A DNA stretch of 64,000 nt from Nyssa sinensis (GCA_008638375.1 CM018047.1:51530679-51594678); one strand, 5' to 3'; counted from the stretch's first letter, positions 48,486-61,101 are shown. Numbers and translations: made by a program. Notes: generated from the letters alone by a model not told the origin.

Positions 48486-50756
48486 CTAAGATTCAGTGAT
48501 ATTATTAGGAGCCAAATTAAGACCAACTTCATCGATAACCGGCATATTCTGAACATGCTCAAGAAGCTGTGTAAGTTCTCTATGAACATAATCAAAACGC
48601 TCCTTGGAGACCAGTGATTCTGAAAATAAAGTGGCAGTAAGAGAATGAAAGGCTTGGGAACACTCATCACTGCTGTTTTGAATAATTTGACCATCCATAG
48701 GAACTACGGAACTCTCCAGTCGCCATCGAAGGGGAAAATATTTTTCTGGGATTTGAAAGTAGTTCTTTACTACAAGTACTCGAAGAGAGTGTCCGCATAA
48801 AATGCCAGAATGTTCAAATTCCTTACAAGAACAGTGAACTTGTTCGTCTTCTGATAACCAAATCACAAGCCACTCTCCTTCCATTTCCTTATAGTGCCTT
48901 ACAAGATAGGAACCATTAGCCATTTCTGTGGTTGCGTACTGCATAGACAGCACAATTTCATGCTGCAACACATTGAAGGCATATGGTGTCAGAATGCCAC
49001 GGGCATGTTCTTCAATAGGCAGGCATGTCTTAATGGGCATATACAGCAGCTCTTCTCTGGATTGATTACCAAAGTCCGCAGCAATACCAACCTAATTCCA
49101 AGACAGAATGCAAATCAAATTGAACCATGAGAGAGCAAAAATCAAAGATAGACTCAAGTAACTAATAGAGACAACAAATATTAAAGATAGACTCAAGTAA
49201 CTAATATACCTGTTCAAAAAATAAATGCAAACATGTTTGTACATTTAAAATATTCTTCAAGAACGTGTCCACCGATTTCGAGTATTCTGCTGTCATCACA
49301 CGAGCCAAAAAGTAGCCTCTGATGTAGGAATATGGCCAGGATGCTCGATGAGAAAGGAGTAGATCTATGTGCTTATCTGAACCAAGTCCATACCGAGCAA
49401 CCAGATGATTCCACTGATGTTCAAAATCCTCTACATTCTCTAGATGATACAACATATTAAACTCAGATTTAAATTCTGCATACTGCAACCCAAGTGGCAA
49501 AGAGAACCAACTAGATACTTTGGACAGAATTTGCCATATACATATAACATGTTTAGTATTTGGCAACTCAATTGCTATAGCATCTCTAAGCCCCGAATCT
49601 ATATCAGTTACAATAGTTTGTGGCCGTCCTCCTCTCATAAATTGAACAAAACTCTGTCAAAAAGAAGACAACTATAAGAAGAAATGTGAATACAGATGCA
49701 GAATGATCATGAGGATTTGTAACCACAAACCTGTAGTGCCCAAGAAAAAGACTGAGAAGTTTCATCTTGAAGCAGAACACACCCAAGGAAAATTGCCTTG
49801 CCATGATTGTCAATACCAAACCACACCCCAAGGAGCATGTTATAGGTGATAGAGCGATATGTGGTGTCAAAATTAACTACATCACCAAAAACTGAAAATG
49901 CACGAACTGAGTCCCCATATGACCATGCAATGTTTTCGATTTTACCATTTTCATCTGTAGTAAAATTATAAACAAATCCCTCATCCCTCCCCGTCATAGT
50001 CTTGCAAGCCTCAAGAAGTTCCAACATATCAGTTTCTCTTTTCTCAGTGAGCAAAGCATCATTCTCTTGAACAGTTTTCTTACAGGTCCTAACAAAATTC
50101 CTAACATCTTTCTCTATAAAGGGCAATTGTCCGGGTTGAACCCCCTTTTCTAATTCCAACACCCTCACAATGCGATTCACAGGAAACCCGGCTTTTGACA
50201 GTAAAAGAATGCGTTCTTGATCAGCCTCTTGTATTTTTCTATAAGCAGGAAGTAGACGCACTAGATCATCTTCTAACAATTCATGGTTATGAACATTACT
50301 GAACTGCGAAACATACCATTGCGGAACACCATCAACAATTTCCTTTGTCAAGTACAATTTTGCATCACATCCACATCGTACTGATTTCCGGTCCCTTGGG
50401 TGCTCCACGTTAGCTTTTTTCCTAGGCTGGTTAAACCCAGATCGGTAACAAACAAAATCTCTTCTATAAACCCCTAAATTTTGGCTTTCAGTTGAGCGCG
50501 CCTTCCTAATTGAAAATCCATTCTTCCTAGCAAAGTTGCTGTAGTACTCAAATGCTTCATCATCACTTTTAAATATCTGCCCAACATAAGGAGTGAAAAC
50601 AACTTCTGATGATGACAATGATGATGTCTCACTCTTTACCAGTTGAGACCCTAGTGCTGTCTGATCATCTTCTTCATACCTAATGTAACACTTCCAGTCT
50701 CCACATGGGCATTGCTGGCGTCGAATCCAAATGTTGTTCGACGGCTTTCCTGTCAT
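48486..50756 (-). CDS. FRS10: FAR1-related sequence protein, closest to FRS10
   Basis: Three coding exons on the minus strand: 50756-49731, 49653-49210 and 49091-48486, with GT-AG introns at phase 0, giving 691 residues. The N-terminal text is MTGKPSNNIWIRRQQCPCGD. It continues with the FAR1 zinc-binding DNA-binding domain (about residues 60-150, including FSIRKARSTESQNLGVYRRD and SNVHNHEL). The MULE-type transposase-derived domain follows (FDTTYR, LLQDETSQSFSWALQ, TDIDSGLRDAI). The SWIM zinc finger is at C577, C579, C589 and H591 (HCSCKEFEHSGILCGH). FRS proteins are nuclear regulators domesticated from Mutator-like transposases, linked to far-red light signalling. The start is the Met at 50756: an acceptor (TTTTCAG at 50762) lies just upstream and removes an in-frame earlier Met at 50783. 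The text matches Arabidopsis FRS10 closely from memory. Confidence 0.9.
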
Positions 50757-51414
50757 TTGTACTGAAAATCTATAATACACCAACTTTCAAGCCCTCGTTT
50801 GATTTTTTAAGCTGAACCCTACATTCCAACAACAAAATAAAATGTCAAAACTCCTAATTCAAGTTTCAAACTTTAACCTGATTTTGGTAACACATCGCAT
50901 TTTCTAAGTACTTCAATAATTTGATTCTGCCCACCACTTGTTTGTGTAAGGGTTCAAGTTGCAACAAAGAAAGCAGTGAAAAACAAACAAAATAACACAT
51001 ACCCACTTCATGTAGAAGTCTGCAAATTGGAAAAGTAAGTGGGAAAAAAAAACACCCGAAACTTAGCTTGAGAACGAGACAGTCTAAGCAAAACGCATAA
51101 CATCAAATTTCTCAAAAATGGGTAAACTATTATACGGAAGAAAAGCCGGGGAACAGTCAAAAGAAATTGTTAATTGAACCCTTAAATGCTTTGCTCGATA
51201 ATGTGTCATTGATTAACAGGATTAATTGGTTGTACAAGGTTCCTCTTCTTTTTCCCAGGTAGGTTATGGGGTTTCAAGTTGCAGCAAATGAAAGATTTGA
51301 AAGTAATAAATAATTTAGTCCAAAAGACGCCAGATTTATAGCAAATAACGGATTGATTAGAGTAGATTTGAATTATAAACAAGCATCAAAAGTAATTGAT
51401 GGATAACCAGATAC

Positions 51415-51525
51415 CTGGACGAGAAAGTTGCAGTCTTGCAGTTGATATTATAAACCCTTGGAAGAACCCTCGTCACATCTTCTTTGCTCCGTTTTGCTTT
51501 GGGTTCTCCCAACATTTCTGAAAAT
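51415..51525 (-). other. Probable 5' UTR exon of the FRS10-like gene
   Basis: A donor CCAG/GTATCT on the minus strand at 51415/51414 would join the acceptor at 50761 and remove an intron of about 650 bases from the leader. The exon's upstream limit is a guess, as no TATA box is obvious. The intron holds no coding frame. Confidence 0.45.
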
Positions 51526-51660
51526 TTTCATATTATATAGTAAATAAAAGTCAATGTTGGGCCATAAGTGGTGAAGAGGGCCATTTGTCTATTGGGCCAA
51601 GAAAGTCACTGATTTTGAAAATAAGCGAAAAAAATAAGAATTAATTCAGATTAAATTTTG

Positions 51661-52195
51661 AGAGACTTAATTAATTAGTACTAAAAAATTTAATTTATTA
51701 GTATCGCATATACCAAGAGATTTAATTGATTAGCACTTGAACAATCACGTCAGCAAGTAAAAAAAATTAGTAAAATTTTATGATATAGATAGCATTACTC
51801 TTTGGTAAAATAATAAATCATATATAAAAGTATTATTGTCATTTTAAAAAATAAAAGCAACAACTAAGCAAAATGGTCCTCAGTTTAAAAAGATAAAAAA
51901 TTCCTTAAATAGGTACGTACGGATCTTCTTATTTTGAATTAATGGACAATTGAATTTTTTTATGTTTTTAAACTCAGGACCATTTTGCTGAGTTGTTGCT
52001 TTTATTTTTTAAAATGACAATAATACTTTTATATATGATTTATTATTTTATCAAAGAGTAATGCTATCCATACCATAAAATTTTATCAATTTTTTTACCT
52101 GCTGACATGACTATTCGGGTGCTAGTCAATTAAGAATCTTGGTATATACGGGTGCTGGTCAATTAAGTTTTTTAGTACTAGTCAATTAAGTCTCT
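51661..52195. repeat. Large inverted repeat (foldback MITE)
   Basis: The left arm (about 51661-51892) and right arm (about 51965-52195) are near-perfect reverse complements. For example, GCAAAATGGTCCT and AGGACCATTTTGC face each other, as do GATAGCATTACTCTTTG and CAAAGAGTAATGCTATC. The spacer is about 70 bases. The right arm is followed by partial repeats of ACCAAGAGGCTGAATTTACT. It has no coding capacity. It lies about 140-670 bases upstream of the FRS10-like leader. Confidence 0.92.
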
Positions 52196-52199
52196 TGGA

Positions 52200-54216
52200 T
52201 TCACCTGACATGACTAGCACTAAGAGGCTGAATTTACTAGCACCAAGAGGCTGAATTTACTAACACCAAGAGACTGCCACGTCAGCAAATAAATTTTTTT
52301 AATAAAATATTAAGATAAAAATAGTATTACTGTTCACGAAATTTACCAAAACTCTACCCAAATAAGTAACTCTATCTGATTCTATAGTGTTATCAGCTAA
52401 GATGCATTTCACCCTCTTACCTATCTATGGAAGTTGAAGTCAATCGAAAAAGGCAATTTGTTCCCACCTCACACTCAGTAGATAAAAACATCATTGGGTA
52501 ATACATGGTAATGTTTAAATGACAGAAGTTGCAACATGATTCAAGACAGTAAAATATTATTGTGTCTTAAGACAATAAAGATTTTTCTGTCTTCTTTTGC
52601 ATGCTAAGTAACCCTCCAAATCATTCTTTGAGTCGGCCTTTGTCTTTGGATCAAAATTGAATAAAATTAAGTAAGAATTTAGCATTTTCATCATATAACA
52701 ATGATATTTTATTAATTTTGTGAAGCAGTAAAATTTTACTATTTCTCGTGAAACATTAAGATTTTACTGTTTCTTAGAACAAATTTGATTGTTTATAGTT
52801 ATTTTTTTCTTCAAGATTTCATTTGCAATATGAATCTTGTTTAATAGATATCAATTTTTAGAATCTAAATATATAATTTCTATTAAAAATAGATTGAAAT
52901 AATATAAGTTATTGAGTTTTGAAATTTGAAAAAAAAAAAATTGGAAACATGTGCCTTGTTTTACGGCAGGTAGTTACAGGAACAAAAAGTGATATACATT
53001 AATGGCATATTTTAATCTTAAAAAATTGAAGGATCTCTGACTAATTTTGTTTAGGCTTTGACCTATGAATAATTTTGCTACTTTTTTGGGACCTTTGATT
53101 GAAGAACTCATAAAATAAAATAAAATGACTCATTTATTATTAAATTAATAGCACCCCTACACGAGCTAGTATTCATTGGTTGTGAGTGCAATGTACTCGA
53201 TTCAATAAATATTCAAATAGATCAGAAAAATTACGTATAAATCTCACATATTTTGTTAATGTGCCTTGTATGTATTGACCGGAATGCAATGTACCAAGAC
53301 TAATGAATAATTTTTCTCCACAACACTTGCGAAGTTCAAAACTCTCCAAGTTAATTTGTGCTTATGTTTTACACGGACACATGCATGAATCAACTTGCAA
53401 AATTTTAAACTCCGCAAGTTTCAGTTGCATTACTGTTGCAAGTGTCCTTATTCTGACTGCTTTTAAAGCGACCACCCGCCAGAGTAGCTCCAGTGACATC
53501 CAGAGAGGAGCATCATGCGATGATACATACACACATATAGTGTGTGTGTGTGTGTGTGTGTGTGTAAGAATTCAGTGAAAGCAGGGTGGGAATAGCAGGC
53601 TAACATGTAGCAGGAAGGTGTTTAGCTTCTTGCCAATGTTCTCTTATCTCTTACCAGTTGAACCAATCATTATGGCCACATTATGGTTGGAATGGGCTCA
53701 ACTGTATTGTCACCAATGAAGAGGAGGCATTTGAGTAATATAGTTGCTTTTTCAATAACTGATCTGACCTGTTACAAAGATACACTGGGAAGGATGAGGA
53801 TCCAAATCCGACTGGAAGAGTTTTGTAACCCCAAACCGCTCTACAGAACTAGCCATGATAATGTATTCACTATTCAGTATAGTATTAACTTATGATGAAA
53901 CTTAAAAAGTGAAGATCTTAATTTGGCCATGAAGTTGACTCTCTGACCACATCAAAGCCTAGTCTATGGCCATTTTTTGATATACCATACATATCTTTTT
54001 TTTTTCCAAATGCATGCTTCAAAATATACAACCATGCACACTAACTCTTCTACAGTTTTACAAACAGTACAAAGAACAAAGAAATTACGCTACAAAGTGA
54101 AAGAAAGAGCAGCACATTGGAATTGATGAGATTATACTAAAGTACAAAAACATTACAAAAATTATTTTAGGCTGCCCCAGGACAGATTTCATGTGTGCTG
54201 GACAAATAAACTCAAC
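52200..54216. other. Gene-free stretch with TG microsatellite
   Basis: AT-rich DNA with foldback-related debris up to about 52350 and a (TG)n run at 53541-53565. Short open frames near 53303-53578 and 53683-53895 show no domain and I do not call them. Confidence 0.55.
53541..53565. repeat. TG microsatellite
   Basis: About 12 uninterrupted TG units. Confidence 0.9.
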
Positions 54217-54468
54217 TCAAAGGAGCCTTGTCTCAAATTCTTTTTTTTTTTTTTCCCACAGTTCAACTCCATGGGCCAAATATTTTCTTAGACAATAGGC
54301 TATCATGTCTTTTCGTGCAATCTCAATCAACTTTCCTTTGGCTTTCCCAGTCTTCAGAAGCACCTTCAAAAATGACTCAAACACTCCTTGCTGGGTGCAG
54401 CTATTGATCTTCATTGCAGAAGGCCCAATCATCTCGACAAGTTCCTCTGATCCTGTACTTTGTTGGCG
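54217..54468 (-). pseudogene. Orphan exon-like ORF, unidentified
   Basis: A minus-strand frame of 83 codons plus stop, opening directly after a possible acceptor (GAGTTAG/CGCC at 54469/54468). It has normal protein-like composition and a mixed amphipathic pattern: SEELVEMIGPSAMKINS, then CTQQGVFESFLKVLLKTGKA, then DMIAYCLRKYLAHGVELW. A lysine-rich tail over a T-rich tract follows. It does not look like the PPR gene 370 bases away and has no upstream partner exons in the window before that gene. It may be the last exon of a degraded gene or a captured exon. I do not recognise the family. Confidence 0.4.
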
Positions 54469-54836
54469 CTAACTCTAGGTTTGCCACTAATGCATTTCTT
54501 TTGTATTTCATGCCTCATCTCACTACTCATTCAACTTGTTCAGGATACTCTCCATAAATTAGCCCAAGATATGATTACTACAAATGTGTTAACCCAAAGC
54601 GATTCCTGTTAAAAGATGCTTGATCTCACCTACAGTTTCCAAAACCCTCGGAACATTAAATTAGAGGAAAGGTGAAACCATGACTTAGATGAGGCAGTAC
54701 CCTAGCTTCATCTGGCTCATTTACTCTAGGTCAGAAAAATATGTGCTGAATATATTTAATTTGTGTTGTCTAGCAAATGACATATTCCATCTGTAACATG
54801 TCTGATGCCTCCAAAAATTGGCAGTGCCCCCCTCAA

Positions 54837-57800
54837 TCACCAGTAATCATTGCATGAGCACTTACCATCAATGAAATGGTGAAATCTGTTTGCATCTCGC
54901 AGTACTATTTGTCGACCCACAATCTTTGAAATATATTTGAAGGCAGAGTGACAGTCCCCACAAACTCGGAGATTTTTCATTATCCTTATAGGCAATTCTG
55001 ACTTGCGGGTGAGAACAAAAGCAACTGCAAGTTTCTCACTATGGTAGCTCAGGAGTTCTTCCTTGTTCTCCAGTTCAAGATCATACAGGGCGAATTTCGT
55101 CTGGGGCACATATCCGATATCCCTCATTTTTCTGTGCAGTTCCCTGAGTTTTTCATAGATTGCATCTTTATCTGGATGTGATTTGTCTCCAGCTACAAAA
55201 ATATGAACGCCATCCTTCATGGTGACCCAACTGCACCCAGCTTCCTTCTTCACTGCTGCTTCCCTCATTGCATCCCTGGCCTTTGCCACATCTTCCCACT
55301 TCCCTCCAGAGGCATACATATTAGAGAGGAGCACATAGTTCACTGCATTTTGAGGTTCCAGCTCCAAAAGCATTTCAGCAGCCCTCCTACCAAAATCTGT
55401 TTTGCGACCATTTGCTCGACCACAAGCCCCTAGAGCTGTCCTCCAAATAAGAACATTTGGCTTCATTGGCATTCTATTGATGAATTCCTCTATTTTGTCA
55501 AGTTCACCTGCTCGACCAAGGAGATCCACCATACATGAGAAATGCTCCATACGAGGGGCCAGGCCATAAACTTTGCTCATAGATTCAAAATGCTGAAAAC
55601 CTTGCTCAACCAACCCCACATGGCTACAAGCTGATAAGACCCCAACAAAGGTGACATGATCTGGTGGTTGACCTTCCAGCTTCATTTTTGTAAATAGCAC
55701 TAGAGCTTCGTCTCCATGTCCATGTCGTGCATAGCCAGATATCATTGAATTCCAAGAATATACATTCCTCACCGGCATCTTCTCAAAAAACCTTGAAGCA
55801 TAATCTATTCTCCCACACTTGGAGTACATGTCAACAAGTGCACTGCCGACCACAACATCAGATTCTAAACAAGCTCTAATCCCACAAGCATGAACTTCCA
55901 TGCCACACTCCAATGTTGCAACTGAGGCACATGCACTAAGAACAGTGGCAAAGGTAAAGCAGTCTAATCTGTGACCCTTCTGCAACATCAGCCAGACCAA
56001 ATCCATGGCCTTTGGTAATAGCTCGTTATGTATATATCCAGAAATCATGGAATTCCAACTTACATCATCCCTCCTATCAGACATTGTAGCAAAAATTTTC
56101 TCACAATCATCCATCTCTCCACACTTCCCATAGCAACAGAGAAGTGCATTCTCAATAGCACTGTCATCCATGACACGGTATTTAAGCACCAGAGCATGAA
56201 TCTGACAGCACAGTTCATGAAGCGAAAGATATGACACCGCTGCAAGAATGCTGATGAAAGTGACTCTGTTAAGACTCCATCCATTTCGCATCATTTCTAA
56301 GAAATATCTTACAGCTTCGGAAACATATGCCTCCGAAGCAGCAAATGCCCCAATAACAGAATTCCATGACACTTGATCGTATTCTGGCATCAAGGAAAAT
56401 ACCTTCTGGGATTCAGTAATACAACCTGTCTCTGCATAGAGAGCAAGAAGAGCATTTGAAACTGAAACATCCAGATCAAGTCCAAATTTTAGCCCTTCGC
56501 AATGTATTTGTTTTCCCAGCCCGACCCAACCCAAGCTCCCACATGAACTCAAAGTACTGATCAATGTGAAATTCGAAGGTGCCAATCCAGTTCTCCTCAT
56601 TGTAAAGAAGCTCGTGATTGCATCTTCATAACGCTCATTCTGGTCAAAACCAGATATCATGGAGTTCCATGAGACCGAATCTTTATCAACCATAAGTCTG
56701 AAGACAGAGCAAGCATCATTAATTGCACAACATTTAGAATACATATTAACTAGCCCGTTTCCAATTGCAACCTTGGAATCACATAAGCCAGTTCGAATAA
56801 CATATGCATGAACCTCTCTACCTTTTATTCTCCCTTCTTCCAAATTCGAAAATTCAGCAAAAGCACTCAAAAGAATAACATATGAATCAGAGTTTATTTG
56901 AACCACGTCTTTCATCTCTAAGAAAACTTCTGCTGCTGCTTCTCCTCGCTTTTGTCTCACCAATCCAACCATCAAACCATTCATGGACACAGCATTCCTC
57001 TCACTCATTTGCCCAAAAATCTTCTTAGCACTGTCTAGCAATCCAAACTTTGCAAACCCACTTACCAAAGCACTACCCACATACAGGTCTTGTAAGAATC
57101 CAGATTTTTTAATCTTGGCAAGTATCTGCTCAAGCAAACACAGACCAGAATCAATAGAAGAACAAGCTGCAGTTATTAAGCTTCCAAAAGTATACTCACT
57201 AGGTTTGAAACTATAACCCATGCCCTCCTGTTGCATATTAGAGAAGAACTCAAAAGCAGAAAATGCCTCACCTCTTTGAGAATAAACTGAAATAATAGAA
57301 TTCCAAGATATCGAATTTTTTATCCGTATGTCATCAAAAACACGACAAGCATAGTCAGCAGAATCCATACAATTCCCATACATAGAAATCAATATGTTAC
57401 AAACCACCACATCAAATGCATAACGGGTTTTTGAAATTAAACCATGAATTTGCAACCCGAATTTAAGCCCACAAGGTCCTGACACCTGGCAGGCTCGTAA
57501 AGCACTACCAATAGCATAATGATTCGGAGCAAATCCCGCACAAACCATTTCACGGAAAAGAATGCAGGCCTTGTTGGGCATATCCTTTTTGGTATACCCC
57601 GAAATCAAACAAGCCCACGTAACAGAATTCCTACTAAGCATTTCGTCAAACAAAGTATGTGCAGAAACCAACTCACCAATTCTGACATATAGATTAATAA
57701 GGGTATTAGACAAAAACACATCACCAGAAAACCCATTTTTAATAATTTGTAAATGAAGCTGTTTAGCATCCTCATGGCAACAAGAAAATTGATATTGACG

Positions 57801-58085
57801 GACGAGAAAATCGTATATTTCCGAACTCGAGGACAAAACATGAAGGGGTTTTTCTTCTGAAAGTTGTGAGGAAGATCGGGTATTGAGTTGGGACTGAGAT
57901 GTTCTGTACTGATCAACCAGGTTTTGCAATGGGCTCAAATAAGGAGGCCGTGGTTTGCTAGAATGATTGGGATTTTGTGGGTTGAAGAGAAGAGTGTCTT
58001 GGGAAGAAACAAGTGAGGCAGTGGATGTACTGAAAGCAAAATTTGAATTGTAGGGGAATCGCCTGAGGAGGTTCCCGCGAAGCAT
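54837..58085 (-). CDS. MEF7: DYW-class PPR protein, mitochondrial RNA editing factor, At5g09950/MEF7-like
   Basis: Intronless, 1082 residues. The start MLRGNLLRRF opens an arginine- and serine-rich stretch typical of an organelle presequence. PPR repeats of the P-L-S type run from about residue 95 to 930 (text such as VSWNSMISGY recurs). An E/E+ region follows, and a full DYW cytidine-deaminase-like domain ends in CSCNDYW at the last residue. The zinc and catalytic signature is HSEK at 1015-1018 with CGDC at 1042-1045, both intact. The family performs site-specific C-to-U editing of organelle transcripts. The order and wording of the repeats match Arabidopsis At5g09950 (MEF7, mitochondrial) from memory, though this protein is somewhat longer at the N-terminus. 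Orthology is inferred, not tested. Confidence 0.92.
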   Translation of the reverse strand: MLRGNLLRRFPYNSNFAFSTSTASLVSSQDTLLFNPQNPNHSSKPRPPYLSPLQNLVDQYRTSQSQLNTRSSSQLSEEKPLHVLSSSSEIYDFLVRQYQFSCCHEDAKQLHLQIIKNGFSGDVFLSNTLINLYVRIGELVSAHTLFDEMLSRNSVTWACLISGYTKKDMPNKACILFREMVCAGFAPNHYAIGSALRACQVSGPCGLKFGLQIHGLISKTRYAFDVVVCNILISMYGNCMDSADYACRVFDDIRIKNSISWNSIISVYSQRGEAFSAFEFFSNMQQEGMGYSFKPSEYTFGSLITAACSSIDSGLCLLEQILAKIKKSGFLQDLYVGSALVSGFAKFGLLDSAKKIFGQMSERNAVSMNGLMVGLVRQKRGEAAAEVFLEMKDVVQINSDSYVILLSAFAEFSNLEEGRIKGREVHAYVIRTGLCDSKVAIGNGLVNMYSKCCAINDACSVFRLMVDKDSVSWNSMISGFDQNERYEDAITSFFTMRRTGLAPSNFTLISTLSSCGSLGWVGLGKQIHCEGLKFGLDLDVSVSNALLALYAETGCITESQKVFSLMPEYDQVSWNSVIGAFAASEAYVSEAVRYFLEMMRNGWSLNRVTFISILAAVSYLSLHELCCQIHALVLKYRVMDDSAIENALLCCYGKCGEMDDCEKIFATMSDRRDDVSWNSMISGYIHNELLPKAMDLVWLMLQKGHRLDCFTFATVLSACASVATLECGMEVHACGIRACLESDVVVGSALVDMYSKCGRIDYASRFFEKMPVRNVYSWNSMISGYARHGHGDEALVLFTKMKLEGQPPDHVTFVGVLSACSHVGLVEQGFQHFESMSKVYGLAPRMEHFSCMVDLLGRAGELDKIEEFINRMPMKPNVLIWRTALGACGRANGRKTDFGRRAAEMLLELEPQNAVNYVLLSNMYASGGKWEDVAKARDAMREAAVKKEAGCSWVTMKDGVHIFVAGDKSHPDKDAIYEKLRELHRKMRDIGYVPQTKFALYDLELENKEELLSYHSEKLAVAFVLTRKSELPIRIMKNLRVCGDCHSAFKYISKIVGRQIVLRDANRFHHFIDGKCSCNDYW

Positions 58086-58289
58086 TGCTTGTCGAGAGAG
58101 GATGTTTGTTTCATGTTTCTTTCGCGGCCTCAGTTTCCAAAACCAGTACCAATTTCGGTGTTGGTCTGTTTGAGTTGAACCATCTCGATGTCCCGGTTTT
58201 TTTTTTTTCTTTTTCCTTTCCTTGTTTTTTTCAAAAGAAATGTACAGTTGTTTTGTTTAGTTTTGTTTTTATTTTTAATTTTAATTTTT

Positions 58290-58560
58290 TTGGCCCAACT
58301 TAGTAAGGCGAATTTAAAAAATGATTCAAATTCTTACTCAAATTTATATTTAAATTTAAATAAAAATCTCTTGATACTTTTCAGTTTATGAATAGTTAAA
58401 TTTAAGTTTATAAATAGCATTTTTCAGATTTGAATAAAAATAATTTTGATATAAATTTGAGCATATTAATAGATAAGTGTTTTTTTTTTTTAAAATAATA
58501 ATTCAAATTTAAATTTGACTCGGAATTTGATTCACCGTTTCAGATGCCCTAAGAGAACTC
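58290..58560. repeat. AT-rich MITE-like repeat
   Basis: It begins near ATGATTCAAATTCTTACTC and ends near GACTCGGAATTTGATTCACC, close in style to the element at 38098-39068 (TGACTCAAATTC ends). I see inverted ends but no clear target duplication. Confidence 0.4.
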
Positions 58561-61101
58561 TAAATTATGTCGATACAATAACTCAAATTAAAATCAGTAA
58601 ACAAAAGTCGATGAGAGATATTATTATTATTCGAGATAACAAAGAACCTTTACAGTTATTTTTCACAATCACAACTCAAGTTAGAGATTCAATAAATACA
58701 TATATATACGTATGTAAAATTTTAAAGATGAAAAAGGTATAAAATAAAAATAAAAAAATATTGTGCTTTTTTAATCCTTTCAATTTTCTAGAAACTTTAA
58801 AATCATAAAAATACAAAAAAAAAAAAAAAAAAAAAACTATTTTAATTGTTTCTTAAAAACTGTTTTTTAAGAAAATATTAGATTTCAGGATTTTTTTAAA
58901 TAAAGTTTTGAAAACATATTTTTAAATACAACTTGTAAATAATACTAATGATTTTTTACAAAGGAAAAAAATGAACACGTATAATTCATGTTGAAGAAAC
59001 ATTATTTTTTTCATAACCTACATAAAAAAAAAAATTTACTTCATCCATTAAAAGTACTTTTTTTATTTAGCATTAATATGATTACAAAAAATGAATTAAT
59101 ATAAACGGTATTTATGTTTATGAATGAAAAACCATTAAAATGAATGGAACATAACCTAAAGTCTAATCTGAGACCCATACTGCAATCAGTCCTTAATCCA
59201 TGTCAACATGATAGATATTCACTCATTGAATTCCAAACAAGACATTAATATAGCCTTAGTGTCACAGAATCAATTTTAGGCACTAAATTTTTGTCTATGA
59301 TGGCATTGCCACTCAATAACCAGCCAGTCAAACTCACACCCACAAACACACAAAACTCCCAACCTTTTTATTCACCAACTCTTGTTATGAACACAAAAAA
59401 GATCCATTTGCACACAAGGCTCACACACAGCACGCACACTGCCTTCTTTGCACTTGCATGTCTACCATTGTTGAGACCTTGCCTCCATTAAATGCAGATG
59501 AGCAGTTGACATCTCCAACTGCTAGGGTTTTGCTTACACCAACTAACTAAAGCCACATCATGCATTGCAGTTGACAAACTCAATTGCTAGATGTGCTGGC
59601 ACCAACCAGTAAATGTTACATAAATGTGTAGTTGACATCTCCAAATTGTAAGACACTTGACACCAACCAGATTCTGCTATAGAGATTCAGCAGTTTGCAC
59701 TCACAACCGCCAACCTTGATTTCTCCTTCAGACCAACGCCACATAATCTAATGTAGTTTTCTTTGTCTCAGCCATCTCCGCAGATAAACAACCCTAACTG
59801 TCTTGTAACCACTGCCTCATGAGAACTAATCAACTTTTGTCATGCAACCATGTGCCCACATATGTCTGAATTAACTACTCTTCATGTTTGAAGAAGTTAC
59901 ATTTGTCCAGCCACATGCCCAAGCCATTCCCAGCCATATCTTGGACCACTGAACCCATCAGCACACTAAATCGTGCACCCTTGTCACACCAACCCAAGTG
60001 TCGTCCCAAACCATGACATCCTCATGCCTTGGTCTTTGTCTTTGATATGCTAGGAAGAACCTAAGTCATGCCCCTGAGTCAAGACCCACGAATTGCCAAG
60101 CCATGCCCAGCTCATTGGTCTTCATGCACCAAGTAACAGCCACCCTTGGTGGTGGTGGTGGAGCCGACCCCCACAATGCCCCAAACCACTTGTTTTGATT
60201 AGCCAACAACCTTGCCCCTAGATGCCAAGGTTCTCTAGGCACTTAGCATGTCTGCCCATGGCCGCCCAACTCAAGAAAGTACCCCCTTATATATGTCAAA
60301 GTAGAAATTCTCATACTGACAAAAGGAGACAATCCTTTGCATGCTCGAAATGCACCAGAGAGCCAGTGTGCCAACTAGCGCGCCCCAGCTCTTGGCTACC
60401 TAAGGCATGCACTTTGTCTGCACCGTTGTTGTTGCAAATGTTTACAAGTGTCCAGCAAGTTAATTTAACTTCAAAAAATAAGTCATCACTAAGGAATGAC
60501 GTGTCACCCCATGCCCATGCCACCAATGTCAAGTCAGCGAGGGGCTAACACCTAACCAATTGACTCCATAGACTCTCCCGACCTCCTCTTCCTCTCTCAA
60601 CTCAACGGACCCTTTTCACAATTATTTGTTAATCAGGTGACCGTCAGCTACCCCTCTTCCCCTCTCAAGTTTTAAGCCATGTGATGATTAAGAGATTTTC
60701 CTCTATGATGTGCAACTCAAAGAGAGTATTCCAGCCCAAAAAGACTTCTATAGATTAAACTTTTTCCCCTAGAAAAAAAACAGACTGATACCAAGGAAGG
60801 TGGAAGAAAATACAAAGGCTTTGAGGCCATGAAAGCATTCTACTGAACTTATTGCAATTCTTCATCTGCTAAGAACCTTAGAGCATTCTACAAAAAGTAC
60901 ATAATTTACAATTTTCAAAAAGATAATTCATCAAGTTGAGTAGCTCAACTTCCATCATCCTCCCGCCTCCGAATGATCATTTGTCTACCCCGAGTCATTC
61001 GGCACTCATTTCACCAAAGACGAATGCCATTGACTTGGTTCTCTGTGGAAGTGGTCATGAAGATTGCCAATTCCTCATATTCTCTTGTACTGTTAGATTC
61101 A
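58561..61101. other. Gene-free stretch between PPR gene and PHYC exon
   Basis: AT-rich to about 59270. From 59280 to 60560 it becomes more balanced, with recurrent GTTGACATCTCCAA/CACCAACCAG phrases, perhaps a decayed LTR or other repeat, but I found no termini or protein motif. The 3' UTR of the phytochrome gene should lie just below 61102. Confidence 0.45.

Noticed and set aside
58085..58303. Plus-strand frame opposite the PPR start
   Set aside because: It spans the PPR 5' flank and a T-rich tract; antisense shadow without support.
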